From positions 6,950,001 through 7,014,000 of the forward strand of contig JACSYO010002116.1 of assembly GCA_016806645.1 (NCBI GenBank): a stretch of DNA of 64,000 nt, in the 5' to 3' direction. This document shows positions 34,301 to 46,066 of the stretch, piece by piece. The notes beneath the pieces are model-generated. The model was not told where the DNA came from, did no database searches, and worked only from the letters and a program-made list of their open reading frames with translations. The DNA comes from Ophiodon elongatus. Lineage: Eukaryota > Chordata > Actinopteri > Perciformes > Hexagrammidae. The first letter of the stretch is position 1, and every line of letters starts with the position of its first letter. A program made the position numbers and the translations under genes.

Positions 34301-37300
34301 TGTTTTGTGCGTTCTTGATACTCCCCAAAACAGAGGAGACATTCATAATGTTGTAAACTGACATTTTGTCATTAAAGCTCAGGGCAGATTCTGGTTTACA
34401 GTCAGTTTCACAAACAAGTGGACAGTGTTACATTGTTGTACACCTCACAGAATGTCAACAGCATTTTTTAGATTTATATTAGATGAACACTTGTATGTGT
34501 AATCTCTAAAATACTTGATATGATTTCAAACCAACCTAAATGGACAGAATAAATGGCCATCAGTCTAATTGAACGTTTTGATGATAAATTAACTTGATTT
34601 TGCCTGATATCTTTTGCTCTTAAGAATGAAGAAAATAAAGAAAATGTACTTTGAATGTACTGTAACTTCTGCCCCAAAAATTGCCTAAAGAGATAGATTG
34701 GGAGCATCTTAACAAAGGATTATATGATTTATACCTCAGAAAGATTTGTGATCTCTACAATCAGTTAAGGAAGTTGAAAGATATCCTGGAACACGAATCA
34801 TCACCTCTAATTTGCTTCCACATCTGGTTGCTGCTCTTCATGTCATCATGAGTACATACATTGATTTATGTAAAGGCTGGGCAGTTATCCATAATCGGCT
34901 TGTGGTTCTCCATAACAGTGGTCATAATCATCATAAGGCGAAAGATGTGCATGTGAAGGAGAAGATACCCAGATAATCCCTGCCAAGCCACTGCAGAAAG
35001 TGAAGCTGCCAAACAACTCAACATGAGAGAATGCGTGGATCAAGAGGATGATGCATCACTGTCTTTTGCTTGTACAGAGGAGAACTGTTGAGGTAAATGG
35101 GCCTCCTCTTCTAACCGTGCCAGTATTTGTAAGCCTTCTACAAGAGAAAGTACGAGTGTTTTTCACATCTCTCGCACAAAGTTCAGGATGTCTTTTCATA
35201 CTTTTCACGCTTGTCCTCCCAGAATTATCAGAGCTCATGTCTTCCTTTTCTTCAGGGAGACCTGAAATTGTTCTTTTTTCAGAGATCCAACATTACTTTA
35301 TGTAAGTTCTCTCCTTCACTCTGATTTTCAAAGACGTCTGTTTGACGTCTGCCAAGTTCTGAAAGTTTTCAAACTCCTTCCTCTGCATTTCCCAGAATTC
35401 ACAGGTCCCTCCACCCAACTTTTGGGGCAGTCTTGGAGCCGTTCCCCGTCATTTTAAGAACTTCCAGAAATGCCAGGTGCCTTGAGTGATTAGTAAGGCA
35501 GCACAGTCTTGCCAGAGAGAGCAGCACCTTGTAAACCTTTACCGCAATTTAATTTAGAAAGATGGATGGATGGTTATTAATCTGGGTTTAGTGGGGGAGC
35601 TCTTATTTGTGTGTGCGTGTATTTTTTTAACTTTTTTTTTTGCTTTCCTTGTTGATGTTTATGTATTTTGTGTGTGTAAGGGCCCTCTTGTAAATGAGAT
35701 CACTCTGTGTTTATCCTTGAGGCTTTAAATTAATTTAAAGGGGACATTTTTGGCTGTGTTTTGGCTTAGTTTTTTCAATCATCCATTACATAATAAACTA
35801 AAATAACTATGAAGGTGAAGTCAAAGTTTAATAAGTTGATGCACTTTTGCAAAATACGGGAAATGACATGGAAACATAATTTGGCTTATGTCTTGTATTT
35901 TTGTCAAAAAAATAAAAGCAAGTCCATGTTTGTAAGTGTTTGACTGAAATATTAAGACTCTTTTTTTTTCACCACTACTTCTGCTCCTACAGTATTACAT
36001 AAACACACTACTTCTTCTGCTACTGGGGATAATAATTACAGTCATAATAATGATCACGACATTATAAATCATTGTGGTCAAAAGTAGTAGTAGTAGTAGT
36101 TTTGAGACTACTCTTCACACTGTACAGTTCTTACCTGAAGTGCAGTCAGGATGTTGGGCAGTGCTTGCCCATAAGTGTCATGGCAGTGAACTGCTAGAGC
36201 GTTGGTCGGCACCTCGTTCATCACGCTCTGCAGCATCTTGCACATGGAACCTGGTGTACCGACACCGATGGTGTCCCCCAAGGAAATCTCGTAGCAGCCC
36301 ATTTCATATAACCTCTTTGCCACCTAAAGAATAGTGAAAATGTGGTAAAATGCCTTCATTAACAGGAAATCATCCAAGAAAAGAACTAACCTTAACCAAT
36401 GGAATTTTCCAGTACATATGTCTAGAAAGCTTGTATTTTGTGAATGTGGTAACGTTTCATTAATATTTTCTCCACTGAAAGTTTCAGTAAAGATGAAAGT
36501 GTAATAAGAATGTAAAACATTTATCTCACCTGAGAGACTTTGGAAGGTTCAATGTGTCCCTCGAGGGGGCATCCAAGGGCACAAGAAACATATCTGAAAG
36601 AGGATGTTTGTGAGAGTTTTAAATTTGTTTCTGTAACTTTTGAAGAACTATGAAAAACTAAAGAACTGTTGTGGATTTAAAAACAATTGCACGGCAACAT
36701 GGAGAACTTCAAGCTGCAGATTATTCTGGCATTGTGGTTTCTGTATTCCTGATAGGAAAAAGATTTCTGTTGATTCTGATGTGTTTTCTTATTTTGTTTG
36801 TTCATCGTTCTGTCAATGAGATGTCTCAAAGGCACACACAAAGATTTACATGAGATTTGGTTATCAGACCGGAGATTCGATTTTGGTGGTGATCCAGATC
36901 TTGATTTAATGCCATTTGTCACACTAAACCACTGATGTTTTCATGTTTTTGACAAGAGAGGTTCATATAATCTAAGATAACATGCATTACAATAGAACTA
37001 TATTCAGTAACCTACTCTGTTTAGTTTGTTATAATGTCCATCTTGACTTGTAGTTCACTAATGCATAGATATAACATGGTGACATCTGGGAGTCTGCTAT
37101 AAAGGTACATTTAGTGGACTGTGTGTTTTCTCCTTCTTATAGAAACTGTAGTTCTTTCAACAGTGTTTTCATTTGGAGTAAAAAAAAACATTAGATATGT
37201 GTTTTTCCACTCATTGTAAGTGACAATTGATATCCAGAATACTAACCCACGGACTGGAATTTGTCGCTCTTTGGCAGCTTTAATGACTTCCTCAAACCTC

Positions 37301-40300
37301 AGCATGCTTTCATCAATAGAGCAGTTAATATTTTTTTTACTGAAGGTTTCAGACGCTGACCCAAACACCGCCACTTCAGTAGCACCAGCTGCGACCTTAA
37401 AACAGGAGAGAAAAATCAACTTAATTATCTGGAAAAAAATGAATGTAATGCCAACAGTTAACTCAAATTGACATTCAAGGGTAAATAGCTGATTTATAGC
37501 AGCAGAGATCATCACACTGAATAGAAAATGAATGCTTACAGCATCCTGAAAGCCTTGCAAGTTAGGTGTCAATACAGGGTACCGAACATGAGGTTCTCTC
37601 TGGATTCCTCTGACTACATCAGTGTGGTCTGCCATCTAAATCAAGGGGGGAAAACATGTGATGTAGAAAAATAAACCTTAAACGTCATCTGAGAATACAT
37701 CATCCTGCACAAATATTTTCACAAGCTTATGCAGCAGACATTCCATAAAGGACATAATTACTTATTCATTTCACATATCTCAGTAAGTAAAATGGGTTCA
37801 AAATAGTTAATGTTTGCTCCTTTTTCAGGAAGTAAATAGTGATACAATTTATGACAGGGAATGAGAGGGTGACTATATGAAGGAAATCTTAAAATACCCT
37901 TTCCCAAAGCATCTGTGGGTCCTACAAGGATGCCAAAGGAGCCGAGTTTCCTCAGTAGTTATGCGGACAAGAAAGAGAGCCTAATAAATCACTCAGCACT
38001 CTTTTGCTGTGCACAAAGAAGAGTTATTACCTGCGGTACCCACTTTGAAGAGACAAAGCTGGTGGCCTCGATCACAGGCAGGCCTGTTCCCGAAAGCATG
38101 TCTATCAGCTGGATTTTCACCCCTGTCGGAACAATTTCCTGGGGAACAATGAAACTGAAACTGCTCTTTCTGGATTTGATTCCACTCAAGATGGGAGGTA
38201 GAACAAGAAGATGTTTGCTGCGCTGCTTGACAATCACATTGCTATCTATGTTCAGATGCAGAGTCTTGCACTTGCTTAATACTTCGAGATTTCTCAAAAT
38301 ATACAGCATTTCTTACAACACATTGTAGGAAGTAAAATTATCCCTGCATCCACTGTAATCTGTAAAACTGCAAGTGTGCAATAAGTAAATGATAAAGCAG
38401 TGACACGCTAAGCATAGTATACTAAGCCAGAAGTCGTGTCATCTTTCCTCTTCAATTTCAAAGAAAATGTGAAACATATGCTCCTGGCAATTATGGCACA
38501 CAACCCATATGTTATTGTTTTATGTATGAAAAATGGGGGTTTCCCTGGGTGATCATGCTTCGTAATACAAAAAAAAGGGTGCATACTTATGAATACAAAT
38601 AAGATCTTTGACTGAAATGACAGTGTACCTTTTCATTTTGAAGTCCATCTCTCGGTCCAACTTCAACTATTTTAACAAACTCTGGATACACATGTCCAGT
38701 TATGTTCTGGAAAGATATTAAAGAGACACAGAGAAGAGAATAAGGAGAAGAGAATAAGGAGAAGTGTACACCAAACACAAGCAGTCAGTCATCCTTTTGG
38801 CAAGGGACACTCCGGGACATGTTTTTAACATGAACAACTGTCTACCTCAAAGCCAGATGAAACCCTAGAACACAAGCCTGTCATGACATTAGGACGCAAA
38901 CCCGGGAAATGTCTCGTAGAGGGAAGACTGGGACAGCAGGTGAGGGTAACTCCATACAAACCACAAGGAATATATTGAGGATCAGGGTATTTTTCTGGTC
39001 TCAACTTTGTAATTCTAGAGAAAAAAAATCCTTATTGAGTTTAAACATGGGTCCCTGACAGAGATTTAAGATTATATAAATGTACATGGCTTAAGTAAGC
39101 TTCTTTAACTGAGTGACATTAAAAAAAAATGTTTTTTTAAAAAAACACCAAGCTGACAAGCTGAAAAACTGCTTGGTTTGTGTCCACCAGGAACCATAGA
39201 AACCAAGGCAGCGCGTGAGGCAGCGCTAATGAAGCGGTGAAGGCCAACATGTGAACACACGGCGCCTTGCTTCTCGTCCAGCAGACGTGGAGCAGCAGTA
39301 GCGCTCTGCTGGACTCGTCTGTATGTCTACCTGACACATGTAAGTGGAATTTGCCTCCGTTGTCCCCAACTTCTGAAAGACATGTCTTGTCTCCTGCTCG
39401 CTGGCGTTCGACATTTCACATTTCGCCGCGTTACGGTTAACGGTCACTAGCGAACGTTGGCGCACGTCACTGAAGTGAGCCGGCTCTGTTGAGGCACGTG
39501 TGTGTTACTTCAGTAGTTTCATTTAACGTTAATGATGACGTTATACTTCTTTTGTGCTTTTTAAATTCACAATATTTATTTAGAAAATATGAATTTGTTC
39601 TCACAGATTAAACTACCCAACAACATTGGCATAGTTTGAATTAACTCCCAAAAGATATGACAAAAACAAAACAAAATGCTGCTAACTGCGGCTTCAGTAA
39701 AACTGCACATTAAGTACATTTGTCTTTGATGAGCATTATTACATGCTTTAGAGTAAAACTTTGAACACGTGGCTTTTACTTATCCTACAGGTTCTGATGA
39801 GACAGCTTGACAGCTCAGACTCAGCCATTCAAGAAATGTGCAGCCCATAATACCAAAACAATGGGCTATAAGAGGCTTAAAAGCTAATGTAGGCTTACTG
39901 TAGTGAAGATGCTTCTTGAGTGATTTGATTGTAAATATTTATCTATTTTTTAATTAATACAAGCTTAGTGATCAGTGGTATTTGAATGTAAAGAACCACT
40001 ACGGGCAGCCTGTTTTCACATGTGCAATAAACAAATAGCCTATTCTTCTTGTTAAATTAATATCAAATACTTCTGCCGGGGCAGCCTAACAGAGTCACAG
40101 ACAAAACACAAAAAAACCACAAGCAACTAGCATGCATCCTTTGTCACATATAGTACATTTAGAACGATAAATACAATCTACCTGTCTTATTTAGGGCAGT
40201 GCATCCTTAACAATGCAGTAGTATGTAATAGTAGAGCAAAATGTCCATTGAAGAGGACATTACATAAGCAGCATGCACTGCAGCATAGGCACTGTCATCC

Positions 40301-40465
40301 TCTCTGTCATGACAGAGTCATGTGGCAGAGCATGTGCAGCAGATTAGAAACAAGAAAAACAACGCCCACCTTCTCCTCCTGCAGCCAGCGTTTCAGCCAC
40401 GGGTAGTCCTGGATGAGTTGCTCATAGCTCAGGCAGTGTTTCACTGTAGTGGGTACGTTGCCCAT
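28829..40465 (-). CDS. hmgcll1: 3-hydroxy-3-methylglutaryl-CoA lyase-like protein 1, complete
   Basis: Metal-dependent TIM-barrel lyase that splits HMG-CoA into acetyl-CoA and acetoacetate outside the mitochondrion. Nine minus-strand exons (96, 78, 108, 96, 149, 64, 189, 126 and 105 bp) join in phase to 336 codons plus stop, close to the shorter human isoform. The N-terminus MGNVPTTVKHCLSY has Gly2 in an N-myristoylation context, which separates HMGCLL1 from mitochondrial HMGCL. Catalytic motifs are intact: GPRDGLQNEK (Arg51, Asp52), SFVSSKWVPQ, AVHCHDTYGQ (metal ligands His243 and His245) and the family signature AVAGLGGCPYAQG with Cys276. The human segment between exon 1 and the PEFVKIVEVGPRDG exon is largely absent; exon 1 joins in phase 0 to NITGHVYPEF. 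A 6.7-kb intron precedes the last two exons. Confidence 0.95.
28934..29321 (-). other. hmgcll1 intron 8
   Basis: A 388-bp intron; nothing further recognised. Confidence 0.8.
29322..29447 (-). CDS. hmgcll1: hmgcll1 exon 8 (catalytic Cys signature)
   Basis: MGVCVVDSAVAGLGGCPYAQ, then GSSGNVSTEDVLYMLHGMGI; donor gtaagt. GLGGCPY is the HMG-CoA lyase active-site signature. Confidence 0.96.
29448..36134 (-). other. hmgcll1 intron 7 (large)
   Basis: A 6.7-kb intron with a long GA microsatellite at 31239-31309. It also has stretches of high-complexity sequence (about 32840-33120 and 33600-33800) that are candidates for conserved noncoding DNA. No exon recognised. Confidence 0.75.
31239..31309 (+). 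repeat. (GA)n microsatellite, about 35 units
   Basis: An uninterrupted GA dinucleotide run of about 70 bases in the hmgcll1 intron. It produces spurious Arg-Glu and Ser-Leu open frames on both strands. Confidence 0.95.
36135..36323 (-). CDS. hmgcll1: hmgcll1 exon 7 (metal-binding histidines)
   Basis: VAKRLYEMGCYEISLGDTIG, then NALAVHCHDTYGQALPNI; 63 codons, phase 0. The HxH pair coordinates the divalent metal in the family. Confidence 0.96.
36530..36593 (-). CDS. hmgcll1: hmgcll1 exon 6
   Basis: YVSCALGCPLEGHIEPSKVS plus Gln; 64 bp, first base completes Gly from exon 5; donor gtgaga. Confidence 0.94.
36594..37246 (-). other. hmgcll1 intron 5
   Basis: A 653-bp intron without recognised elements. 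Confidence 0.8.
37247..37395 (-). CDS. hmgcll1: hmgcll1 exon 5
   Basis: VAAGATEVAVFGSASETFSK, KNINCSIDES, then KERQIPVR; ends in a split Gly codon before donor gttagt. Confidence 0.95.
37540..37635 (-). CDS. hmgcll1: hmgcll1 exon 4
   Basis: MADHTDVVRGI, then RYPVLTPNLQGFQDA; acceptor gatttag, donor gtaagc; 32 codons. Confidence 0.95.
37636..38030 (-). other. hmgcll1 intron 3
   Basis: A 395-bp intron; nothing further recognised. Confidence 0.8.
38031..38138 (-). CDS. hmgcll1: hmgcll1 exon 3
   Basis: EIVPTGVKIQLIDML, then IEATSFVSSKWVPQ; acceptor ttccccag, donor gtaata; 36 codons, phase 0. Confidence 0.95.
38139..38628 (-). other. hmgcll1 intron 2
   Basis: A 490-bp intron; nothing further recognised. 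Confidence 0.8.
38629..38706 (-). CDS. hmgcll1: hmgcll1 exon 2 (catalytic Arg-Asp)
   Basis: Acceptor ctttccag; NITGHVYPEFVKIVEVGPRD, then GLQNEK; donor gtacac. The Arg-Asp pair is catalytic in HMG-CoA lyases. Confidence 0.95.
38707..40369 (-). other. hmgcll1 intron 1 with internal CpG-rich block
   Basis: A 1.66-kb intron. Most is AT-rich, but about 39205-39510 is strikingly rich in CpG, unlike its surroundings; see the separate regulatory entry. Confidence 0.75.
39205..39510 (-). promoter_or_regulatory. CpG-rich block, possible internal promoter / alternative first exon
   Basis: About 26 CpG dinucleotides can be counted across roughly 300 bp, against near absence on both sides. On the minus strand it holds a 28-codon frame at 39331-39414 (MSNASEQETRHVFQ..., ending TYMCQ) followed directly by a GTAGAC donor in phase 0, the phase of the next hmgcll1 exon. 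This would suit an alternative first exon lacking the myristoylation site. The peptide is not one I recognise. Confidence 0.4.
40370..40465 (-). CDS. hmgcll1: hmgcll1 exon 1 (myristoylation start)
   Basis: Start codon followed by GNVPTTVKHCLSYEQL, nearly the human N-terminus, ending QEEK before donor gtgggc; 32 codons, phase 0. Met-Gly followed by N-V-P fits an N-myristoyl acceptor. Confidence 0.92.
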
Positions 40466-43400
40466 CCGAATGGCTGCTCTTCAGCACGGTGCACCGCCGC
40501 GTCCTCCAAGACCTGCACGGACTGCTGCAACTAATATAGCAAATCGAAGCCACTATGCTAATGCAGAGGCCTACCGATGATGGAGGGCCTGGCTGCATGG
40601 GGAGATGGAATTAGAGGACGGCTGCAGACGGTGATTCAGCAGTTGCCATGGCAGCCACATCCCTACTGTACTAGGGAGGGGATCAAAACGGAGGGGGATG
40701 GGTGGGGGGACTGAGAGAGAAAGGAAATGGTGTGAAGCAAAGTGGCAAATAGAGCGATATGGGAGATTAGTGCTGCACTTCAGGCTGGGAATTCTTATGG
40801 AAGCATTTGGAGGAACGATACAATATGTGCATCCATAAAGGGATATGCAGGTGCAGGGCATAGAAAAAATAAAAAGGAAAGAAGAGATTGTACAACCGCA
40901 GTTTGACTTCAAATGATGTATAAACAGGAATGGAGTGCTTTCTTCCCTGGGGAAGCATTTTACCAGTATTTACTAAAAAGTCTTACAGTTGATGTTTTAT
41001 ATCTTGGTTCAACAAGATTAGACACCCATTCGAGTGAGAATGTAAGGCGTCAGGGAAACAGGCTGCTTTGATTGATCTCTTGTGACCTAAACAGTTGAAG
41101 GGTTTCCATTGCCAGACGTGCCATTGCTGCCAATGTCAACTGCATGGTGTAATAAAATCCCTTGTTAAGTCAGGGCAACATTTACCAGAGAAAGAGCCAT
41201 TCTTCTGAACCCAGATGTTAACAATAGAGGGGCTTAATGAAGTCCTAGCATTCAACCATCTCACCACGCTAAACTGCTCTGTGATGAGAGACCTCTACCT
41301 ACCCCTTTCTCAGGGGAGGAGGGCGACTCACATGATCAGCCCTGAAAAAGCCTTTTTTGTAGTGGACTTCAAGGTTGATGTCTATCAGTTGCCACCCCCT
41401 AAAATATGTTGTTATGCTTCTAACCACTCATTCATGGTCCTCTTAGGTACAGAAAAACTATGCAGCCTACTTCAATGGTTGAATTTTGAATAACTCAACT
41501 TTTAAATAAAAATCTTAACGAATTTCATTTAGCTTTTTACATTAAATTAAATCTGCATTTATCAGTATTTCTGCCGAGTGATTTTCTGTTCAGTTAACTT
41601 TGCCTGAAAATAATTAATTCTTAAAAATAATTTCATGGTTCCAATTGTTTGTAGGACTTTAAATTATTTTCAGATGTCTGTAAATCTGTGCTTTCAATGC
41701 GTCAGAGCCCAGAAATCATTCAAATTTAAATTGTTCCGAAGCACTAAGTTCGTGCAAATGATTTCTATAATAAGTGGGCTACCATAGCGCACACTGTTGG
41801 TTATCTGTATGTTGTACCTTTTAAATGAATATGTTGGGGAACTAGATATAATGTACAACAACAACCACAATCTGTTGTTGTTATTCCCGTAACAAATGTA
41901 ATTCATCATTTGTATTTGATGTCTATTGTCAGAAAAAGTTGCTTTCTCAATGGCTCTTTTTCAATCAATGATAACTGCATCAACCAATTAACCCTAACTG
42001 GCCTTTTAACATTTATACTTTCAAGGAAACTCGGCAGCTACGGTTTATCTTGACAAATACCAGCTGCAGAAGGTCACTTTCAGGGCTTCAGGGGCTTTCC
42101 TGCTTGTAGGAGTCAATGTAATGCAGGTGAGTGGAAACTTTAAAGTCTAAGATGGTATGTAAGGGGAGGAAGATTTCACATTTTACAAAAAAATAGTACC
42201 ATAGAACAAGTCATCTTTCATCTGTAAGAAAAAGAAAAATAGCATTTTTTTGTAAGATTTAAAGAAATATTAAAAGTTGGGTGTAGTTTCAAATTAACAG
42301 TGACATGTGAAACATCGATAATAAGCTTTTTTCTGTAGTACATATTTATATGGTGGAAGAATAACATGTCATTTGGTTTTACATATAAATTCATCTCGGA
42401 GTTCTAGTTGTTTTGAGTGTTCACAGGATGGAGGATTTGGCATTTGTCAATCAAATCAATTGGAGGATATTTGTATCACAACAGCATTAACAAATTAGCC
42501 AAGTTCCAGACCTCTGTAATCCCTGCCCACATGTTCGGTTTGTTTCCGAGAAATAGAGAAGAGTCGTGAAATGAAATGAAGTGAAACAATATGGCCGTTT
42601 GGTGTAATTATCATGCTACTAACAAATAGAACAGCTGCACAAACTTGAAGATGTTTCCTACGAGGTAAACTCTGGAAAGGTACACTACTCTTTACATTTA
42701 CGTAGATTAGGCAAACAGATACGCCTCGGCAGGAAAAAGGATGTCTCTGTGCTCGTTTTTAAGCTGCCTCCTGAGAACAATATATTTTACACATGAGGAT
42801 TCGGGAGACCGAGCACATGATGAATGCCTGAAAATATTAGATAAAAATCAAACGGTGCAAATGTCACAACGCGTTTATGAACTGAAAAAAGTTGCATTTG
42901 AAATAAAGAGACGATTCTCTTTTCTGCACTAAGAAAGAAACAGATGTGAAAAACAGTACTTTATAGAGTACAGGTTTCGGCAGGGCTTGAAAGAGGCTTT
43001 AAGCTCTCAGATATATACTGAAAACAAAGTGGGTGAAAGAAAACAGGATCCAGATTAAATCAATTTTCATCCTCCATCCGTCTTCAATTTCTACATCATG
43101 GATTTAACTGAACTGTAACAACAAGAGAGTCCTGATGCTGAGCTAGCCCATGATCATCACCCTGAAAGCAATAATCATGATGACATAGTCTTTCTTACCC
43201 AGAGAAGATGGAAGGGTTTGTTGGATGTATAGTTAGAATAATTACACCCAGTCCTATAAAAACAGACCACTTGATGGTGTGTATTTGAAACTGAATCATG
43301 TATCAGACTTTCTGTACAAAAGAGCAAAGGATGAATGTTTATAAATAATTTTGCCCTTGTGGAAGGAAAGGCATCACCCCCATTTCTCATTTCCATATAT

Positions 43401-46029
43401 ATTCAACTATGTACCAAAAGAAAAAAAAGACCACAAACACTTCTTTTTTTTTAAATAAAATGTAAAGCCCTGTTAAAAATAGCCGCCTACCTTACAGTTT
43501 CTTCAGGAAGGCTGGCCGCTCTGAGCCAACTTTCCACAGCTCCCCTTAGAGACAGCATGTGTGTTAAAGATTATCCTCACAGTAATCACACCGCAGAGCG
43601 TCTTGTGGCTTTCAGTCACAAAAGCCACTGACCTGTGTGTTGTGTCCACATACGATCAAGACTGTTGACCATCGATGGATGAAATGCGATATCCTTGGCT
43701 CTGTACATGTAGCCTAATGTAATGCCGTGGCACCCGCTTATTGAGAATGATCGATATTAGATATAACAAGAAGTGTGAGCAGAAAAAACTCCTCACCAGT
43801 TAATAATCAATTGGCTGTAATATAACCATGTCATTCGTTCATTCCGCTACAGTCTTTACGTTTTTTTCTTCACAAAGGCACTAGTTAACCCCACTTTGTC
43901 ACAGATACATTCAAGCGGATGTTTCTAAGCAGCCAGATATTTATCGTGCAGATTTTTATATTGTACCGCAGAGGACTTCATGCCTGGATTACTGCTCCGA
44001 CTGGATCATAAAGTATAAAGATTTCCTTCAGTTTATCACAATCCTTGGTCGGAGAAATTGAATTTCACAGCAAAATTTACAACAGCCAGAATACACATGA
44101 ACTGGGTTATGTGTTGGCTGTTGACATCTCTATTTGCTCTCTAAATTGGTCCTGTAGCATGTTTAGTTCATTATTCTTATGGTGGTGCAAGACGATGACA
44201 GGAAAGATAAACTTGGTAAAGTCACAAGCATCTTTGTCGAAGGCCAAGGATCATTGTTTTATTCCTAGTCAATAGTTTCAGTACAGATACTAAAACATTG
44301 TTTTCAGACCTTACTTTTTTGAGACATAACATCCATAACAACTGACAACACCAAACACAGCGTATCCTCCTACCTGTCTCCTGACGAATGTGTAGTTAAG
44401 ACAGAAAATACCTGAGAAATTACCTTCAGATAGCGCCAAATATTGCTTTTAATAATACTGGACATGCATAATGTAAGAGGCTGTTAAGTACCATCCAAGA
44501 GCTATTGAATCAAGCAGTTCATTGAACTAATTAAAAGATGTATCATTGTCTTTCTGTCATCAGCTGGAGAGGTTACTGAGACATAGTGCTTAGAATACTG
44601 TAATCTCCAATCTCCAGTATGAATACGAGATACCTTTAAGTGTCTGATATAGGGAGGATGATGAACTCAGAGTCAGTGCCTTCAATTTAAAGACTTGGAC
44701 AAAATTGGAATTTTTTTGAGTGCTTTCACTGATCACTGTAGAAAACAACAGAGCAGGAGGTTTTAATACAACGGGTTTACCTTTATAGAGTGAATTGTGC
44801 CTTTTCTGTCTTGCATTTGTTCTTTATTATTTTCTTAGTTCATAATTGTGCCCAGATATGCCCAGCTTCTTCTGATGTACCCTGTTTGGAAGCATTTTAA
44901 ACATTGGTTTGGAAGCTCGGTGATACAGTAAATCAGCACGATTAGTACAGGACAGAGACATCCTTGGCCACAGAAACAGGTTAATATCCTGCGCATCTGC
45001 TTTGGTTTGTATTTTTCCTTTAAAACCTTTTTTCATTTTATGTGATCTTTGACATATCTTTGACGATAGATGGGTGACAGGAGGACATAACTAAGCTGCA
45101 CAAAAATAAGAGAGCAGACATTGTTAGCGTATCCTGTCAGAATATTTTATTTCTACTGAGACAACCCCACAAAAGGATCTTTCAACACTCACATGCTTTT
45201 CTGGATTCTCATGGAAAATATGTTTCAGAAATGCTGCATGCGATAGAAAAAAGAAAACAGAACCAACTGCGTTTAAATACATTTTATAGAGTTGTGTCAT
45301 GTTAACAGAGGGTTTGAATTAATGATTTTTGTGTATTTATTAAATTATCTCAGCAAAGCACTGCTATACTATCTTTAATGAGGAAATCAAGCCGTATTGC
45401 ATGTGTTAAATCCAGCCAAAAGATACAAGATTTCAAAAAATAAAAATGGTTCAAATGCCCAGGTGCCACCTCTAGTGCTAATGAAAAGTGACAGTTGACT
45501 TCACAAACAGTCTGTTGGAACGCCGAGAACCCCAAACCCTCTCTTTTCTGGCCGGGGAAGCTAATGTGCATATGTGAATAACAAGCAAACATCTCGGTGT
45601 GTCTGCGTTGCCTTTTGTCAGAACACATTCCTCGCGGGTCCTGCTGCAGCCTTGTCATACCAAACAGCATGTAAAAATGCGACCCATATGGTCTCCCTCT
45701 TCAGGAGGGACTGATTGAGCTGTATGGAAGTCATAGCCCACCCACTGAATACAAATAAGGAGAACCATATGTGGGGGATGAATTAGGTAAACTGCACAAC
45801 ATTTTTATTAGCTACAATTTCACTTGCCTTGTGCATGGACTGCAAGGTGACACTTTAAAAATAAACGTTGAGCCTCGGAAAGAAAAATTCCTCTCAGGGT
45901 AAATCCGTGAAACATAGAATTACTAAACCAAATGAACAATAACTGTTATGTTTTGTACTTGAATTAGATTGACCAAAATGTGATAAATATAAGCATTATG
46001 TCAATCATCTTACCGGCCTGCATTAGAGC

Positions 46030-46066
46030 CGACTGTACCTCTAATTGAGCCAATTAATGACAGTCG
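46030..46066. promoter_or_regulatory. Nested palindrome with homeodomain cores
   Basis: Outer arms CGACTGT and ACAGTCG enclose inner arms TAATTG and CAATTA separated by AGC. This is a two-tier dyad with two head-to-head TAAT/ATTA cores, a typical layout for dimeric homeodomain binding. Confidence 0.4.
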
